DNA from: Nitrospina sp.
GTDB lineage: Bacteria; Nitrospinota; Nitrospinia; Nitrospinales; VA-1
Direction of reading: 5' to 3'
Length of the DNA stretch: 6,772 nt
Assembly (NCBI GenBank): GCA_018665625.1
Contig: JABJCF010000238.1
Span: forward strand, 1 to 6,772
The translations under genes and the position numbers were made by a program. This document shows positions 6,677 through 6,772 of the stretch, piece by piece. The notes under the pieces are model-generated. The model saw nothing but the letters and a program-made list of their open reading frames with translations, searched no databases and had not been told where the DNA came from. Numbering within the stretch: the stretch's first letter is position 1; the number at the start of each line of letters is the position of its first letter.

Positions 6677-6772
6677 ATGGATGAACCCACCGTATACATA
6701 AACGGATTATTTACTCGGCTGAGTAATGCCAAAGTATCCATTCTTGATCGAGGGTTTTGCTATGGAGATGGT
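6677..6772 (+). CDS. pabC: Class IV PLP enzyme, probably aminodeoxychorismate lyase (partial, 5' end only)
   Basis: Only the first 32 codons lie in the window, and the frame is open to the edge. The visible N-terminus has the fold-type IV pattern: 'VYINGLFTRLSNAKVSILDRGFCYGDG', shown here in two pieces as VYINGLFTRLSNAKV at 6-20 and SILDRGFCYGDG at 21-32. The DRGF.YGDG motif, with its conserved arginine near the PLP phosphate or substrate carboxylate, is shared by PabC, branched-chain aminotransferases (IlvE) and D-amino-acid aminotransferases. The catalytic lysine lies beyond the window. The start is 3 nt after the pabB stop, so the two are co-transcribed. This favours the lyase that splits 4-amino-4-deoxychorismate into pyruvate and 4-aminobenzoate, though IlvE or a D-amino-acid aminotransferase cannot be excluded. 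Confidence 0.75.
   Translation, partial: MDEPTVYINGLFTRLSNAKVSILDRGFCYGDG

Noticed and set aside
1..6772. Mobile element, CRISPR array, tRNA/rRNA, or phage-defence genes
   Set aside because: No transposase, integrase, direct-repeat array or RNA-gene fold is seen; the coding space is filled by recognisable efflux and folate-pathway genes.

Overview
This window is an ordinary-looking stretch of chromosome from a diderm (Gram-negative) bacterium with AT-rich DNA. The outer membrane is implied by a TolC-family channel with a signal peptide, together with its periplasmic adaptor. The organism cannot be named from the sequence. The style of the TolC protein and the split ABC exporter would fit a deltaproteobacterium-like or Nitrospinota-like lineage, but that is a guess.

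Layout, all genes on the + strand. Positions 1-42 may be the last codons of an upstream gene. Positions 43-333 are very AT-rich non-coding DNA with inverted repeats and a promoter-like hexamer. Positions 334-5126 form a compact four-gene cluster for a tripartite ABC efflux system: a TolC-like outer-membrane channel, a MacA/HlyD-type adaptor, a MacB-type ATPase, and a separate MacB/FtsX-type permease. The genes overlap by 4 nt (channel/adaptor), are 13 nt apart (adaptor/ATPase), and overlap by 7 nt (ATPase/permease), so they are almost certainly one operon with translational coupling. Positions 5127-5194 are a short spacer with a perfect inverted repeat and promoter-like hexamers. Positions 5195-6673 encode a chorismate-using enzyme, best read as aminodeoxychorismate synthase component I (PabB). 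It is followed 3 nt later by the start of a class IV aminotransferase-fold gene, probably the lyase PabC, which is cut by the window end.

How they work together. The first four proteins would form one machine. The ATPase and permease energise transport at the inner membrane, the adaptor bridges the periplasm, and the channel opens the outer membrane. The substrate cannot be deduced. The last two genes would make 4-aminobenzoate for folate from chorismate. The glutamine amidotransferase partner (PabA/TrpG) is not in the window, and nothing links the folate genes to the exporter except position.

I found no mobile element, CRISPR array, RNA gene or clearly new system. The points most worth checking are the TrpE-like alanine in the chorismate-enzyme active-site motif and the lack of a ribosome binding site at its start.
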